Assembly (NCBI RefSeq): GCF_014650875.1
Contig: NZ_BMVU01000027.1
Span: forward strand, 1-64,000
From: Streptomyces minutiscleroticus
GTDB taxonomy: Bacteria; Actinomycetota; Actinomycetes; Streptomycetales; Streptomycetaceae
Reading direction: 5' to 3'
DNA: 64,000 nucleotides
Below, piece after piece: positions 1 to 8,841 of this stretch; the first letter of the stretch is position 1, and every line of letters starts with the position of its first letter. The notes under the pieces are model-generated. The model saw nothing but the letters and a program-made list of their open reading frames with translations, ran no database searches and was not told where the DNA came from. The translations under genes and the position numbers were made by a program.

Positions 1-39
1 CCGCTGTTTCCGGAGACCCTCGGTCTCCGGAAACAGCGG
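1..39 (-). terminator. Perfect 18-bp hairpin, terminator of the GH106-like gene
   Basis: Arms 1-18 and 22-39 are exact reverse complements around a 3-nt loop (ctc). The hairpin lies 36 bp beyond the stop of the minus-strand hydrolase gene. There is no T-run, as is usual in Streptomyces terminators. Confidence 0.75.
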
Positions 40-74
40 CGCCGTGCGTCCGGGGGCGGCCGGCCGCCCGCGGG

Positions 75-3000
75 TCAGCCGACCCGCGCCTCCCCGTACG
101 GCACCAGCCGCACCGGTCCGGTCAGCCCGTACGCCTGACGGGCCGTACCGCCGTAGACGGACGGGTCGCTCACCCGCAGGCGGTTGCCCAGCGGGGTCGC
201 CACCTCGATCTCGATGACGTTCCGGCCCTTCCTGAGCAGGCCGCCGAGGTCGGCCACCGGGTGCAGCTGGTCGACCGGGTCGAGGCGGTGGCCGTTGACC
301 GTCACCCGGCAGGTGTCGGTGAAGGCGCCCAGCTCCAGGCGGGCGCCGTGGCCGCCGCTCCAGGCCGCGCCGAGGGTGACGGTGGTGCGGTAGCGGCCGA
401 TGCCCGAGACGTCCGCCAGCTCCGGTATCTGTGACCACGGGACGAGCTCGTCGAGGGTGAGGTCGTGCTCGACGATCTTCGTCCTGGTGGCCGAGGCGCC
501 CGGCTGCCAGTCCTCCACGTGCAGCTGCCAGGAGACCGGCACGATCGGCCCGGGGACGTCCTTCAGCGTCGTGCGCACGGTGCGGCCCTCGGACAGGACC
601 GTGCGGTACGTGCCCGCCGCCGCAGCCCGGACCACCAGGCCGTCGTCGGTGAAGCGGGCCTCGTCGGCGTCCGTGTCGACCGCGTGCGGGCGCTTGCCGG
701 CGCGGTCGCCGAACAGCCCCGGCCGGCCGATGGCCACGATCATCGTCTCGGACGGCTCCAGGGCGACCCGCACGGTGACCGTGTCGCCGTCCTCCGTGTA
801 GCGGGCGATCCGCTCGACCCGCCCCGACCAGGCGTCGAGCAGGTACGGGACGCCGCCGGAGGTGGTGCGGCGCAGTGTGACCTCGTGGTCGACCGCCGCC
901 ACCGCCGGCTTGACCGTCTCGGCGTGCTTGCCGTTGCACAGGTAGTAGTGGTCGACGCCGTCGGCCACCCGGTGGAAGTTCAGGAGGGTGGAGGAGGCGG
1001 AGTACCGCGCGTCGGGCTCGACGCCCAGTTCGGCGAGCGCGGTGGGGACGGCCGTCAGGTCGGTGACCTGCCGCACCCGGGGCTGGGCGAGCAGCTGGGC
1101 CATGACGGCGCGCAGGGCGTCGGTCTCGCCCGCGTCCGGCATGCCCGGCGGGACGACGGTGTCCCAGGCGCCGAGCAGCACGATCGGCAGCCCGGCCCTG
1201 GTGAGCCTCAGCAGGGCGCGGGCGTCGGACAGCTCCAGGGTGATCGCGGAGCCGTAGAAGCGGTCGCCCTCGACGAACAGGGCCTTGTAGGCGGGACCGT
1301 CGGGCGCGAGCCGCCCCTTGCGCACGGTCGCCGAGGGCAGGTCCAGCGTCGCGCTGCTGAGGAACTGGTGGGTCCAGCCGAGCGGGACGCCGCTCGCGGT
1401 GAACCAGCCCGCGCCGATGCCGGTGGCGGAGTAGCCGGTCTGCCGGAAGACGGCCACGTCGGCGCGCGGGCGGCCGGTCTGCAGCACCTGGTGGACCCGG
1501 GCGAGATAGCCGGACACGTCCGCGACGTGCCGCCAGGTGGGGTGCCTCGGCCCCCAGGACTCGCCGTAGCCGACGGTGCCGTTGTACGGGGTGAAGGCCG
1601 CGTAGCCGGGCCAGTTCACGCCCGGCAGCTCGGCGTAGGAGAAGCCGTGGACGACGGTCTGGTTGACGCCCGCCGCGTACGCGCCGCCCATGGTGCGCAG
1701 GAACTTCTGCCAGGTGGTGGTGTAGGCGCCGCCGGTGTAGCCGCCCGCCTCGCAGGAGAGCACCGTGCGGCCCGCCATGTCGCGGCCGCCGGCCAGGCAG
1801 CGGTGGTCGTCGAGGTTCTTGAAGCCCAGCGACTCGCCCTCGGGGATGTCCAGGATCGTCGCCGTGTGGATGGTGTCGGTCTGCAGGCCGTAGGGCTGCG
1901 AGCGCAGCTGCAGGCCCAGACCGTGGGCCCAGGTGCGCAGCGCCGTGAAGTGGTGCTCGTTGATCAGCAGGGAGACGGTCTCCCAGAAGTCGTGCCGGAT
2001 CCGCTGGGTGACGGCGGCCTCGAAGGCGAAGACCTGGTTGCTGTTGCCGAGGACCACCGCGGGCAGCAGCGGCAGCAGCGAGCGCCCGGTGTGCCTCTCG
2101 AAGGCGGCGGGCAGGCCGGGCGTCCACTGCAGGCCGTCCGTCTCCAGCTCGATCGAGTCCTCGAAGAGGGCCCCGCCGCTGACCTTGAGCAGCTTGCGGA
2201 CGGACCGGGTGAGGATGTGCTTCTCCCAGTAGTCCGTCACCGCGCGGGTGCCGGCCGCGCTGAAGTGGTCGATCACGTACGCGGGCGGGTCGCTGTGCGG
2301 GCCGCCCTCCGGCATCTGGCCGGAGCCGCGCACCCAGTACGAGATGAGCACCCAGGTGCCGTCGCCGGGCGCGGTCCAGTCGAGGGCACCGTCGGCGACC
2401 GTGCGGGTGAGGTCGACGACCGAGTCCTGGTCGAGGCCCGTCTCCTTGCGGGTGGAGTACGCGGTGTTCACCCGGGCGGCCTGGACGAGCAGCAGGTCCT
2501 GCCGGGTCACGCCGGACGCGGCCTCGTACACGGGCTCGGGGACGGGGCCGGAGTAGGTCGTGCCGGCGGCCACCGTGACCGTGCCGTGGGCGAGTTCCTT
2601 GACCGCGGCCTCGCTGTCGGGGGTGATGCCGGGGACGGCGGCCGGCCAGCTCGGGCCGACGGTCAGGTCGATGGTGAGGCCGCGCCGGGCGGCCTGGCTC
2701 AGCGCGGCCTCCACGCCCTCGACCCAGGCGGCGCTCGACCAGCCGTGGCGCGCGGTGTCCAGGACGGAGGTGTCCTTGACGCTGTGGTGGACGGCGGCGA
2801 TCTCCGCACCGCCGAACCCGGCGTCGGCGATCTGGTCGATCTCGCGTCTGATCTCGTCGGGCCGCACCAGGCCGTCCGGCCACCACCAGCGGAACTTCGG
2901 CTGCACCGCCCGGCCGGGCGAGGCGAAGGAGCCGCCGGTGCGCGAGGCGGTGCGCGTACCCGCCGCGGCGGCCGCCCGGTCGGGCGCGCGCCAGTCGAGC

Positions 3001-3086
3001 GCGCCGGCCGCCGCCGTGGCGACGGCGGCCGTGAGGAGGGTGCGGCGGGGGAGTCCCGAACGAGCGGCCGGGGTGGGGTTGTCCAT
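75..3086 (-). CDS. Secreted GH106-like glycosyl hydrolase (putative alpha-L-rhamnosidase family)
   Basis: This 1003-residue exported enzyme probably cleaves rhamnosides or similar plant glycans outside the cell. A twin-arginine signal is visible (LPRRTLLTAAVATAAAGAL, RR at residues 14-15). The mature N-terminus has the block KFRWWWPDGLVRPDEI followed by DAGFGGAEIA, which is typical of large GH106-like proteins. The C-terminal ~150 residues (VEDWQPGAS to LGNRLRV) look like a galactose-binding jelly-roll seen in GH2/GH106 enzymes. The ATG start at 3086 directly precedes the Tat signal. The gene is monocistronic, with a hairpin after its stop and a LacI-type operator upstream. The substrate is inferred from family resemblance only; a catalytic assignment would need a structural alignment. 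Confidence 0.8.
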   Translation of the reverse strand: MDNPTPAARSGLPRRTLLTAAVATAAAGALDWRAPDRAAAAAGTRTASRTGGSFASPGRAVQPKFRWWWPDGLVRPDEIRREIDQIADAGFGGAEIAAVHHSVKDTSVLDTARHGWSSAAWVEGVEAALSQAARRGLTIDLTVGPSWPAAVPGITPDSEAAVKELAHGTVTVAAGTTYSGPVPEPVYEAASGVTRQDLLLVQAARVNTAYSTRKETGLDQDSVVDLTRTVADGALDWTAPGDGTWVLISYWVRGSGQMPEGGPHSDPPAYVIDHFSAAGTRAVTDYWEKHILTRSVRKLLKVSGGALFEDSIELETDGLQWTPGLPAAFERHTGRSLLPLLPAVVLGNSNQVFAFEAAVTQRIRHDFWETVSLLINEHHFTALRTWAHGLGLQLRSQPYGLQTDTIHTATILDIPEGESLGFKNLDDHRCLAGGRDMAGRTVLSCEAGGYTGGAYTTTWQKFLRTMGGAYAAGVNQTVVHGFSYAELPGVNWPGYAAFTPYNGTVGYGESWGPRHPTWRHVADVSGYLARVHQVLQTGRPRADVAVFRQTGYSATGIGAGWFTASGVPLGWTHQFLSSATLDLPSATVRKGRLAPDGPAYKALFVEGDRFYGSAITLELSDARALLRLTRAGLPIVLLGAWDTVVPPGMPDAGETDALRAVMAQLLAQPRVRQVTDLTAVPTALAELGVEPDARYSASSTLLNFHRVADGVDHYYLCNGKHAETVKPAVAAVDHEVTLRRTTSGGVPYLLDAWSGRVERIARYTEDGDTVTVRVALEPSETMIVAIGRPGLFGDRAGKRPHAVDTDADEARFTDDGLVVRAAAAGTYRTVLSEGRTVRTTLKDVPGPIVPVSWQLHVEDWQPGASATRTKIVEHDLTLDELVPWSQIPELADVSGIGRYRTTVTLGAAWSGGHGARLELGAFTDTCRVTVNGHRLDPVDQLHPVADLGGLLRKGRNVIEIEVATPLGNRLRVSDPSVYGGTARQAYGLTGPVRLVPYGEARVG

Positions 3087-3146
3087 GGTTCTGGTTCGCT
3101 CTCTCGCAGGGCAGCACGAAGAGACCCCGTTGAGGGGCCTGGGTTT

Positions 3147-3158
3147 TGAATCGTTTAA
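3147..3158. promoter_or_regulatory. LacI-family-type operator candidate
   Basis: TGAATCGTTTAA lies in the leader of the hydrolase gene, about 60 bp upstream of its start, in an AT-rich patch that contrasts with the surrounding GC. It resembles the LacI-family pattern TGAAnCGnTTnA with a central CG. The repressor gene is not in this window. Confidence 0.4.
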
Positions 3159-3338
3159 ATCAGTCGGAAGCTAAGGCGCGCGATCGGCGAGCGTCAAGAT
3201 TCGTGCACGACCGGAAAATCGGGAGTCGGACATCCGTACGTGGCCGCGGTCCCGCCGGCCGGTGGCGTTCCGCCGGTGTGAGGAGCCCGGTGGCGCGTCC
3301 CCGGGCGTTCCCGCCGGGGGTCCGCCAAGGTTCGGGGC

Positions 3339-4199
3339 ATGAGCACGTTCTCGGCCGACGGCCCGCCGCACTCCGGTGCCCCGCCGGCGGGCACGGCGGC
3401 CCGCCGGGCGGCTCCGGTCGCGCCGCCGCGCGCGCCCGGCCCCCGCACCCTGCTACCGGCCGCCCTCCTCGTCGTCTCGTTGCTGGTCAACGGGTGTACG
3501 GACGGGGGAGGGGCGGCCCGCGGAAACGCCGTCACGCCGGCGGGCGAAGCCACCGCCACGGTCACCGCCCCGCCGCAGGCCCGCCACCCCCTGGCCTCCC
3601 TGGGGGCGGCCCCCCGGCTGCTGCCCGGCCTCGGCCCGCGGACCAGCGCGGCGGTCCCGGCCGCGACCGGCCAGGCCCTCGTGGTGGCGGGCCGGGACGA
3701 GGACGCGCCGGAGTCCACCGCGGTCCTGTACGAACGCCTCGGCGCGGGATGGGAGGTACGGGCGGCCTGGCCGGCGCGCAACGCCCTGCGGGGCTGGACC
3801 CGCCACCACCTGCTCGGCGACCTCCGCTCGCCCGTCGGCGTCTTCACGCTCACGGACGCGGGCGGACTGCTGCCGGACCCGGGGACCCGTCTCCCGTACC
3901 ACCGGTCGGGCCGCTTCACCGCCGTCGGCACCGGCTTCGAGGGCGAACCGCTCAGGGGGTCCTTCGACCACGTGATCGCCATCGACTACAACCGCGTACC
4001 CGGTACGACGCCGCTGGACGGGACCCGGCCCCTCGGCGCGCACCGGGGCGGCGGCATCTGGCTGCACGTCGACCACGGCGGCCCCACGCACGGCTGCGTC
4101 GCCCTCCGGGAGAACGACGTGAAAGCGCTGCTGCGTGCCCTGGACCCCGAACTGCGGCCCGTGGTCGTCATGGGCGACGCGGCCTCGCTCGCGCGCTGA
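3339..4199 (+). CDS. L,D-transpeptidase (YkuD)-like lipoprotein
   Basis: The 286-residue protein is probably anchored outside the membrane and acts on peptidoglycan stem peptides. A hydrophobic stretch (LLPAALLVVSLLVNGC) ends in a lipobox-like Cys53; Asn at -2 is unusual. The catalytic region is C-terminal: WLHVDHGGPTHGCVALRE holds the YkuD-type histidine (about residue 243) and the HGC cysteine (about residue 253). The YkuD consensus usually has S-x-G-C-I/V-R; here T-H-G-C-V-A-L-R is a good but not perfect fit. The start is the ATG that leaves a 40-residue Pro/Ala-rich cytoplasmic tail, and a shorter start is possible. It stands alone. Confidence 0.75.
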   Translation: MSTFSADGPPHSGAPPAGTAARRAAPVAPPRAPGPRTLLPAALLVVSLLVNGCTDGGGAARGNAVTPAGEATATVTAPPQARHPLASLGAAPRLLPGLGPRTSAAVPAATGQALVVAGRDEDAPESTAVLYERLGAGWEVRAAWPARNALRGWTRHHLLGDLRSPVGVFTLTDAGGLLPDPGTRLPYHRSGRFTAVGTGFEGEPLRGSFDHVIAIDYNRVPGTTPLDGTRPLGAHRGGGIWLHVDHGGPTHGCVALRENDVKALLRALDPELRPVVVMGDAASLAR

Positions 4200-4346
4200 G
4201 GAACGGCTCCGAGCTGCGGCGTTCGTGCCCGTCCCGGCGCGTGCGGGGGCGGGAGGAGGGCGACGGGGGCCGGACGCGGGACATCGGGCCGGGACCGCCG
4301 GACGGCTTGTTCCCGTCGCGAGAGGTGCCGCCGATACCAGGACCGG

Positions 4347-4366
4347 CATTCCTGCTCACAGGAATG
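4347..4366. promoter_or_regulatory. 8-4-8 inverted repeat next to TTGACG
   Basis: CATTCCTG-ctca-CAGGAATG is a perfect inverted repeat six bases before TTGACG (4372-4377), a -35-like hexamer in front of the small gene at 4405. It could be an operator. No cognate regulator is evident. Confidence 0.35.
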
Positions 4367-4404
4367 AGTGGTTGACGCGGCTCTTTCGGCGCACCCTTGG
4401 AATC

Positions 4405-4650
4405 ATGGACACCACCACACCGTCCCCGGAGGCCAGAAGCCGCGTGACACCCCTGCGCTCCCTCATGGGAGGCACCTACGTCCCGCGCACGCAGCACGAA
4501 CGAATACCGCAGAAGCCGGTCCGCGACCGGTCCGCACCGCCCGCCGCCGAAGAGCCCGGCCCCCAGGCCGGTCCACCGGCGCCCGCCCCGGACGAACCGC
4601 CCGCCATGGGCCGTGAGACGTCGGACATCCCGCCGCTGACCGCGATCTGA
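4405..4650 (+). CDS. Small proline-rich hypothetical protein
   Basis: This 81-residue protein is unrecognised. It has a Thr/Arg-containing N-terminus (MDTTTPSPEARSRVTPLRSL) and a long Pro/Ala/Glu-rich, probably disordered C-terminus ending in DIPPLTAI. No signal peptide or membrane segment is seen. The start is the ATG that follows the TTGACG promoter-like element by 28 bases. The ribosome binding site is poor, so the start and even the gene are uncertain. A convergent terminator follows. Confidence 0.45.
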   Translation: MDTTTPSPEARSRVTPLRSLMGGTYVPRTQHERIPQKPVRDRSAPPAAEEPGPQAGPPAPAPDEPPAMGRETSDIPPLTAI

Positions 4651-4760
4651 GCGGTCCCGCACGGCGGGCCGGGACGGCCCGGCGGAGACGCACGCGACGT
4701 CCGTCCCCCGGCCGTCACCGCACGCCGTCCGGGACCGGCCGTCCCGTACCGCCCCTGCCG

Positions 4761-4800
4761 CCGGTCCGGTCCCCGTCGCTCCCGACGGGGACCGGACCGG
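4761..4800. terminator. Perfect 18-bp bidirectional hairpin
   Basis: Arms 4761-4778 and 4783-4800 are exact reverse complements around a ctcc loop. It lies between the convergent genes ending at 4650 (plus) and 4808 (minus), so it can serve both. Confidence 0.75.
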
Positions 4801-4807
4801 TGACGGG

Positions 4808-5026
4808 TCAGCCGCCGTCGTGCGCGCCGGGCCGCACGATCTCGTCGAGGACCTTGCGCACGGCCTCGTAGGCGTACCGGCGCATGTCCGCCTCCCGGGA
4901 CGCGGCGGGGTCGGAGTCGTCGGGCCGCTCGGTGCGTTCCTTCCAGACGCCCTCCTCCCGCTCGGCCCAGGAGCGGGCACGCTGGATGCGGCGCAGTATC
5001 TCGTCGGAGTCCACGACATCACTCAT
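4808..5026 (-). CDS. Small helical hypothetical protein
   Basis: This 72-residue charged protein begins MSDVVDSDEILRRIQRARSW and is predicted from composition to be mostly helical and cytoplasmic. The reading frame stays open upstream to 5170, but the extra N-terminus is Arg/Pro-rich shadow sequence, so the internal ATG at 5026 is preferred. Function is not recognised. It is separated from its plus-strand neighbour by a shared hairpin. Confidence 0.55.
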   Translation of the reverse strand: MSDVVDSDEILRRIQRARSWAEREEGVWKERTERPDDSDPAASREADMRRYAYEAVRKVLDEIVRPGAHDGG

Positions 5027-5311
5027 GAGATACGCGTACCCCGCGACGCGCGGACGATCCTCGGCACGTCGCCGGGGCGGCGGGCTTCCGCCGGGCGGCC
5101 CGCGCGCATTCCGCGGGACGGGGCCGGAGGCGCATTGCGGTCTCCCGCGGAACCCGCGTGAAAAGATCACCCGGAACGGTTTTCCGGCGATGGCTGTACG
5201 CGGCGGCGAGAATGTCGGGAGCGAACGGGGAATTCACGGGTTTGCCGCTTCGCCGAGCGGTCAGGCGAAGAAAGGACACACGTTGTCGACGCAGTGAGGA
5301 TGTGATCACCA

Positions 5312-5485
5312 GTGGCTGGTGACGAGAAGTCCAAGGCGAAGACCGAGCAGGTCAAGGGCAAGGTCAAGGAGACCGTGGGCCGTGCCGTGGGCAACGAGCG
5401 GATGACCGCCGAGGGCCGGGCCGACCAGTCCAAGGGTGACGCCCGGCAGGCCAAGGAGAAGACGAAGGACGTTTTCCGCCACTGA
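5312..5485 (+). CDS. CsbD family stress protein
   Basis: This 57-residue hydrophilic protein has the CsbD pattern: DEKSKAKTEQVKGKVKETVG, then NERMTAEGRADQSKGDARQA. Members are small cytoplasmic proteins induced by general stress (sigma-B regulon in Bacillus); their biochemical role is unknown. The start is the GTG at 5312 preceded by GAGGA. The gene is monocistronic and is followed by a strong hairpin. It fits the stress theme of the next 9 kb. Confidence 0.88.
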   Translation: MAGDEKSKAKTEQVKGKVKETVGRAVGNERMTAEGRADQSKGDARQAKEKTKDVFRH

Positions 5486-5498
5486 GCATCGACGTCGC

Positions 5499-5534
5499 GA
5501 CGGGCCCGCCCCACATCAGTGGGGCGGGCCCGTC
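5499..5534 (+). terminator. Perfect 15-bp hairpin after csbD-like gene
   Basis: Arms 5499-5513 and 5520-5534 (gacgggcccgcccca and its complement) surround a 6-nt loop, 13 bp after the stop codon. Confidence 0.8.
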
Positions 5535-5943
5535 CGCATTCCGTGGCGGAAACGCGCACGGCGACACCGCCGCGCACGCGGGAATTCACCCGGAACCCCG
5601 CGACCGCCCTCGGCTCACCTCTTGCGCGGCAGCCCACGGGCAAGGACGCGCGGGCACCGGACCGGTCCCGCCGGGGGCGGTCGCGAGGAAGCCCGCCCCG
5701 TGCCCGGACCGTTCCCCGCCCCGCCGCCCCGGTCGGCGCGCCGCCCCGCCCGGGGGCACTGGGCCGTGGCGCACGCGGTGTCCGGACGGCGTGCGCGGTT
5801 GGTGTCCGCATACGACGTGGTCACGCCGCCGGACGTCCGGACGTGGTCCCGGAGCCGACGGCCGGTGCGCCGCGCCGCGCACGATGCGCTGCGCCGCGCG
5901 GCGACGGCGGTGGTACGGGCCGCGGTACCGCCACCGAATCCTC

Positions 5944-8472
5944 TCAGCCGCCCTCCTGGGCGGACCCGGCGTCGGCCGCCGCGCGGTCCGGTCCGGTCCC
6001 GGCCGCCGGGCGGTCGTCGGCGGGGCCGGGCAGCGGACCCGCGTCCGGCGGCAGGTGCACGTCCAGGACGCAGACGTCGTCGCGTCGCTCGTCCTGGAGC
6101 ATCGCCTCGAGCAGCGGGCCGAGCGGGGCGGGGTCCCCTTCCTCCATTCCGGCCGCCGCCTCGCGGAGCCGGTCGAGACCGGGTCCGATGCCGTCCGAAG
6201 GCCGCTCCACCAGCCCGTCGGTGTACAGCAGCAGGTGGTCGCCGGGGCCGAGGCGGTACTCGGCCTCCTCGAAGACCGGGTCGAGCGTCGCGCCGAGCAG
6301 CACACCGCGCGGGCGCTCCAGGAAGCGGGACCGGCCGTCGCGGACCAGCAGCGGCGGCGGGTGCCCCGCCTGCGCCCACACCAGGCGGCGGCTCCAGGGC
6401 TCGTAACGGACCAGGACCATCGTGGCCGTCGAGGTGGCGCTGTTCGTATGCGTGTGCAGCAGGAGCGTGTTGAGCCGGACGAGGGCGCCGGTCAGCGACG
6501 AACCGGTGATGATCATGCCTTTGGCGGTGAAGCGGAGCTGTGCCATGGTCGCCACGGCGCCGACGCCGTGCCCGGCGACGTCCCCGACCACGAACAGGGC
6601 GCTGCCGTCGGGCAGCTCGATCGCGCTGAACCAGTCGCCGCCGACGTGGATCCCGGCCTGGGCCGGCCGGTAGGCGACGTCGACCCGCAGCCCGGCCAGC
6701 TCCATGGGCTTCGCGGGCAGGGGCAGCAGGGCGTCCTGCAGTCGGGCGCCGAGCGCGCGCTCCGCCCGCAGCGCGCCCTGCTGGGTCAGCATGGCGCGTT
6801 CGCTCTCGACCAGCGCCAGCTCGGCGCTGCGCTCGGCGGTCAGGTCCTGCACGAAGCCGTGGACCTCCACGGCGGTGCCGTCCGCGTCCGCGACCGCCTC
6901 CGCCACGGCCCGCAGATAGCGGACGTCGTCGTCCGTCCTGATCCGGAACGAGGTGTCCATCGGCCGTCCCCGCAGCAGGCCGGCGTGCGCGGCGGAGAAC
7001 GACGGCAGGTCCTCGGGCAGCACCTGCGAGGAGATCTCCTCCAGCGTCAGCGGGGCGGCAAAGGGGGAGCGGCCGAAGATGGTGAAGATCTGCGGCGACC
7101 AGTTCGCCTCGCCCGTGAAGAGGTTCCAGTCCGCCCAGCCGAGGTTGCCCAGCCGCTGGAGGTCCGCCAGGCGCTGCTCGCGGCGGTCGAGCGGGTCGTG
7201 GCGCACCCAGGTGACCACCAGGGCGTCGCCCAGCCGGGCGGCCCGCACCGAGAACGTGGAGGTCTCCGGGACCCCGGCCAGTACCTCCCGGTACCGGAAC
7301 GGCCCGCTCTCGTACGGTTCGCCGGTGGTCAGGGTGTGCAGAAAACCCCGCCACGCCGGCTCCCCGGCGATCGTGGGATAGCACTCCAGGAGGCGCAGGC
7401 CCACCAGCTCCCGGCCGCGCCGCCCCGCGACGTCCACCGACCGCGGGGCGGCGGCGTCGATCCGGTAGTCCGCGACCTCGCCGGACGGGGTGCGCACGGG
7501 CGTGAGGAGGACCGCGGACTCCGGCAGCGCGTCGAGGACCGACTGCACCGTACGGACGCGGTGCGCGGCCTCGTGCGCGCAGGAGGCCGCGAGGCGGTGC
7601 AGCGGTCCGGCGCAGAGCCGGGCCACGGCCGTGAGGAGGTCCCGCTCGGCCGGAGTGAACGGTCCGCCGCGGGTACGCAGGACGCCGAGGGCGGCGGTGA
7701 CCGTGCCGCCGGTGACCACGGGGAGCCAGGCGCGGGAGGGCCACCGCTCCCGCGGGCCGTCGAGCGGCGGGCCGCCCTCCGCCTTCGGGGCGGCGCCCTC
7801 CACCCACACCGGCTCGCCCGTGCGGACGGCGCGCAGGGCGCCGGTGCCGTCCGGCGGCGGCGTGCGCCCGGAGCCGGAGAGGGGGTCCTCGGCGCCCGCC
7901 CGGGCGATCAGGTGCGGGTCCTCGCCGGGCCCGGCCCCGTGGACCAGTACGGCGTCGATGCCGGCGGCCTCGGCCAGACGGGTCAGCAGCAGGTCCGCGA
8001 GCCCGGCCGGTGTGCCGACGCCGGCGAGGGCCTCGCCGATGCGGCCGAGGAGCCGGGCGCCCGCGTCGCCGCCGCCCTCGTCCCCGGGGCGAAGGCCGCC
8101 GGCCGCCGCCTCCCGTTCCGCGGGCGCCGGGGCGCCGTCCGGTCCGGCCGCCGGGCCGCCCTGCACGGGTACGGTGGGCGGCGGGGCCGCGTCGTGCGGG
8201 GACGGCGAGACCTCGCCGAGCGTCGCCCGGCACTGTTCCACGAGGGTGCGGCGGCCGGCCTCGGCCCGGCGCGCCAGCTCCTCGTGGGCCGCCTCCGCCG
8301 TACAGCCCTCCTGGACCATCACGACGCCCTTGGCGCGCTCCAGCGCCGCCGCGTCGGCCGCCGAGCCCAGCAGGCGCTCGATCTCGGTGCGCTGCCTGGC
8401 CACGACCCTGGCCAGGGCGACGACACCGGGGTCGGTCCCCGGTGATCGCGGAGAGACGGACTCGCTTGTCAC
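5944..8472 (-). CDS. ANTAR-GAF-PAS-SpoIIE serine phosphatase
   Basis: This 842-residue cytoplasmic signalling phosphatase should dephosphorylate an anti-anti-sigma factor or similar STAS protein. Domains in order are an ANTAR-like helical domain (about 15-85: ALERAKGVVMVQEG), a GAF domain (about 155-310), two PAS-like regions (about 315-570: NLGWADWNLFTGEANWSPQI) and a SpoIIE/PP2C domain (about 600-835). The phosphatase motifs GGDWFSAIELPDG, VVGDVAGHGVGAVATMAQ, AQAGHPPPLL, LLLYTDGLVE and RDDVCVLDV keep the metal-binding aspartates. The start is the GTG at 8472. An N-terminal ANTAR, normally an RNA-binding output domain, is an unusual partner here. The gene is monocistronic and close to two sigma-B-like genes. 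Confidence 0.88.
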   Translation of the reverse strand: MTSESVSPRSPGTDPGVVALARVVARQRTEIERLLGSAADAAALERAKGVVMVQEGCTAEAAHEELARRAEAGRRTLVEQCRATLGEVSPSPHDAAPPPTVPVQGGPAAGPDGAPAPAEREAAAGGLRPGDEGGGDAGARLLGRIGEALAGVGTPAGLADLLLTRLAEAAGIDAVLVHGAGPGEDPHLIARAGAEDPLSGSGRTPPPDGTGALRAVRTGEPVWVEGAAPKAEGGPPLDGPRERWPSRAWLPVVTGGTVTAALGVLRTRGGPFTPAERDLLTAVARLCAGPLHRLAASCAHEAAHRVRTVQSVLDALPESAVLLTPVRTPSGEVADYRIDAAAPRSVDVAGRRGRELVGLRLLECYPTIAGEPAWRGFLHTLTTGEPYESGPFRYREVLAGVPETSTFSVRAARLGDALVVTWVRHDPLDRREQRLADLQRLGNLGWADWNLFTGEANWSPQIFTIFGRSPFAAPLTLEEISSQVLPEDLPSFSAAHAGLLRGRPMDTSFRIRTDDDVRYLRAVAEAVADADGTAVEVHGFVQDLTAERSAELALVESERAMLTQQGALRAERALGARLQDALLPLPAKPMELAGLRVDVAYRPAQAGIHVGGDWFSAIELPDGSALFVVGDVAGHGVGAVATMAQLRFTAKGMIITGSSLTGALVRLNTLLLHTHTNSATSTATMVLVRYEPWSRRLVWAQAGHPPPLLVRDGRSRFLERPRGVLLGATLDPVFEEAEYRLGPGDHLLLYTDGLVERPSDGIGPGLDRLREAAAGMEEGDPAPLGPLLEAMLQDERRDDVCVLDVHLPPDAGPLPGPADDRPAAGTGPDRAAADAGSAQEGG

Positions 8473-8673
8473 GCGAGGAGCATGTCACATACGGGTGGGC
8501 CGCCCCTCCCCGCCGGGCGTCCGTACTCCGCTCGGCGTTCCGCTCGGCGCGGACGGTGCCGGGACGCCCTTGCGGAACGGAATGAGTCGATGCCGCGCGG
8601 CAGGGAACCCGCGAGGCGTACACGCGAACACAGGCGGCCCCGGAGCCGCCGCACGAGTGAGGAGCTGCCCGCC

Positions 8674-8835
8674 ATGACCACCCCTGAGGAGAACCGTCCC
8701 AAGACCGAGACGACCGAGCCCCTGCTGGAGCAGCGGGAGGGCACCGAGCAGCAGCCCGCGGGCGCCACCGGCCGCACGCTGCGCGAAGCGCTGGAGGAGG
8801 CGGACGTGAATCCGGAAGACTTCGAGGAGAAGTAG
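8674..8835 (+). CDS. Small acidic hypothetical protein
   Basis: This 53-residue, Glu-rich protein (MTTPEENRPKTETTEPLLEQ ... ALEEADVNPEDFEEK) is probably disordered with a helical acidic tail. The ATG at 8674 has a good ribosome binding site (GTGAGGAG, 9 nt away), which decides against the longer open frame. Only 6 bp separate its stop from the DUF3662 gene, so the two are probably co-transcribed. No function is recognised. Confidence 0.6.
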   Translation: MTTPEENRPKTETTEPLLEQREGTEQQPAGATGRTLREALEEADVNPEDFEEK

Positions 8836-8841
8836 ACGGCC

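Noticed and set aside
465..3149. Very long plus-strand open frame antisense to the GH106-like gene
   Set aside because: Composition is Arg/Gly/Val-rich without domains, and the minus frame has a Tat signal and family motifs.
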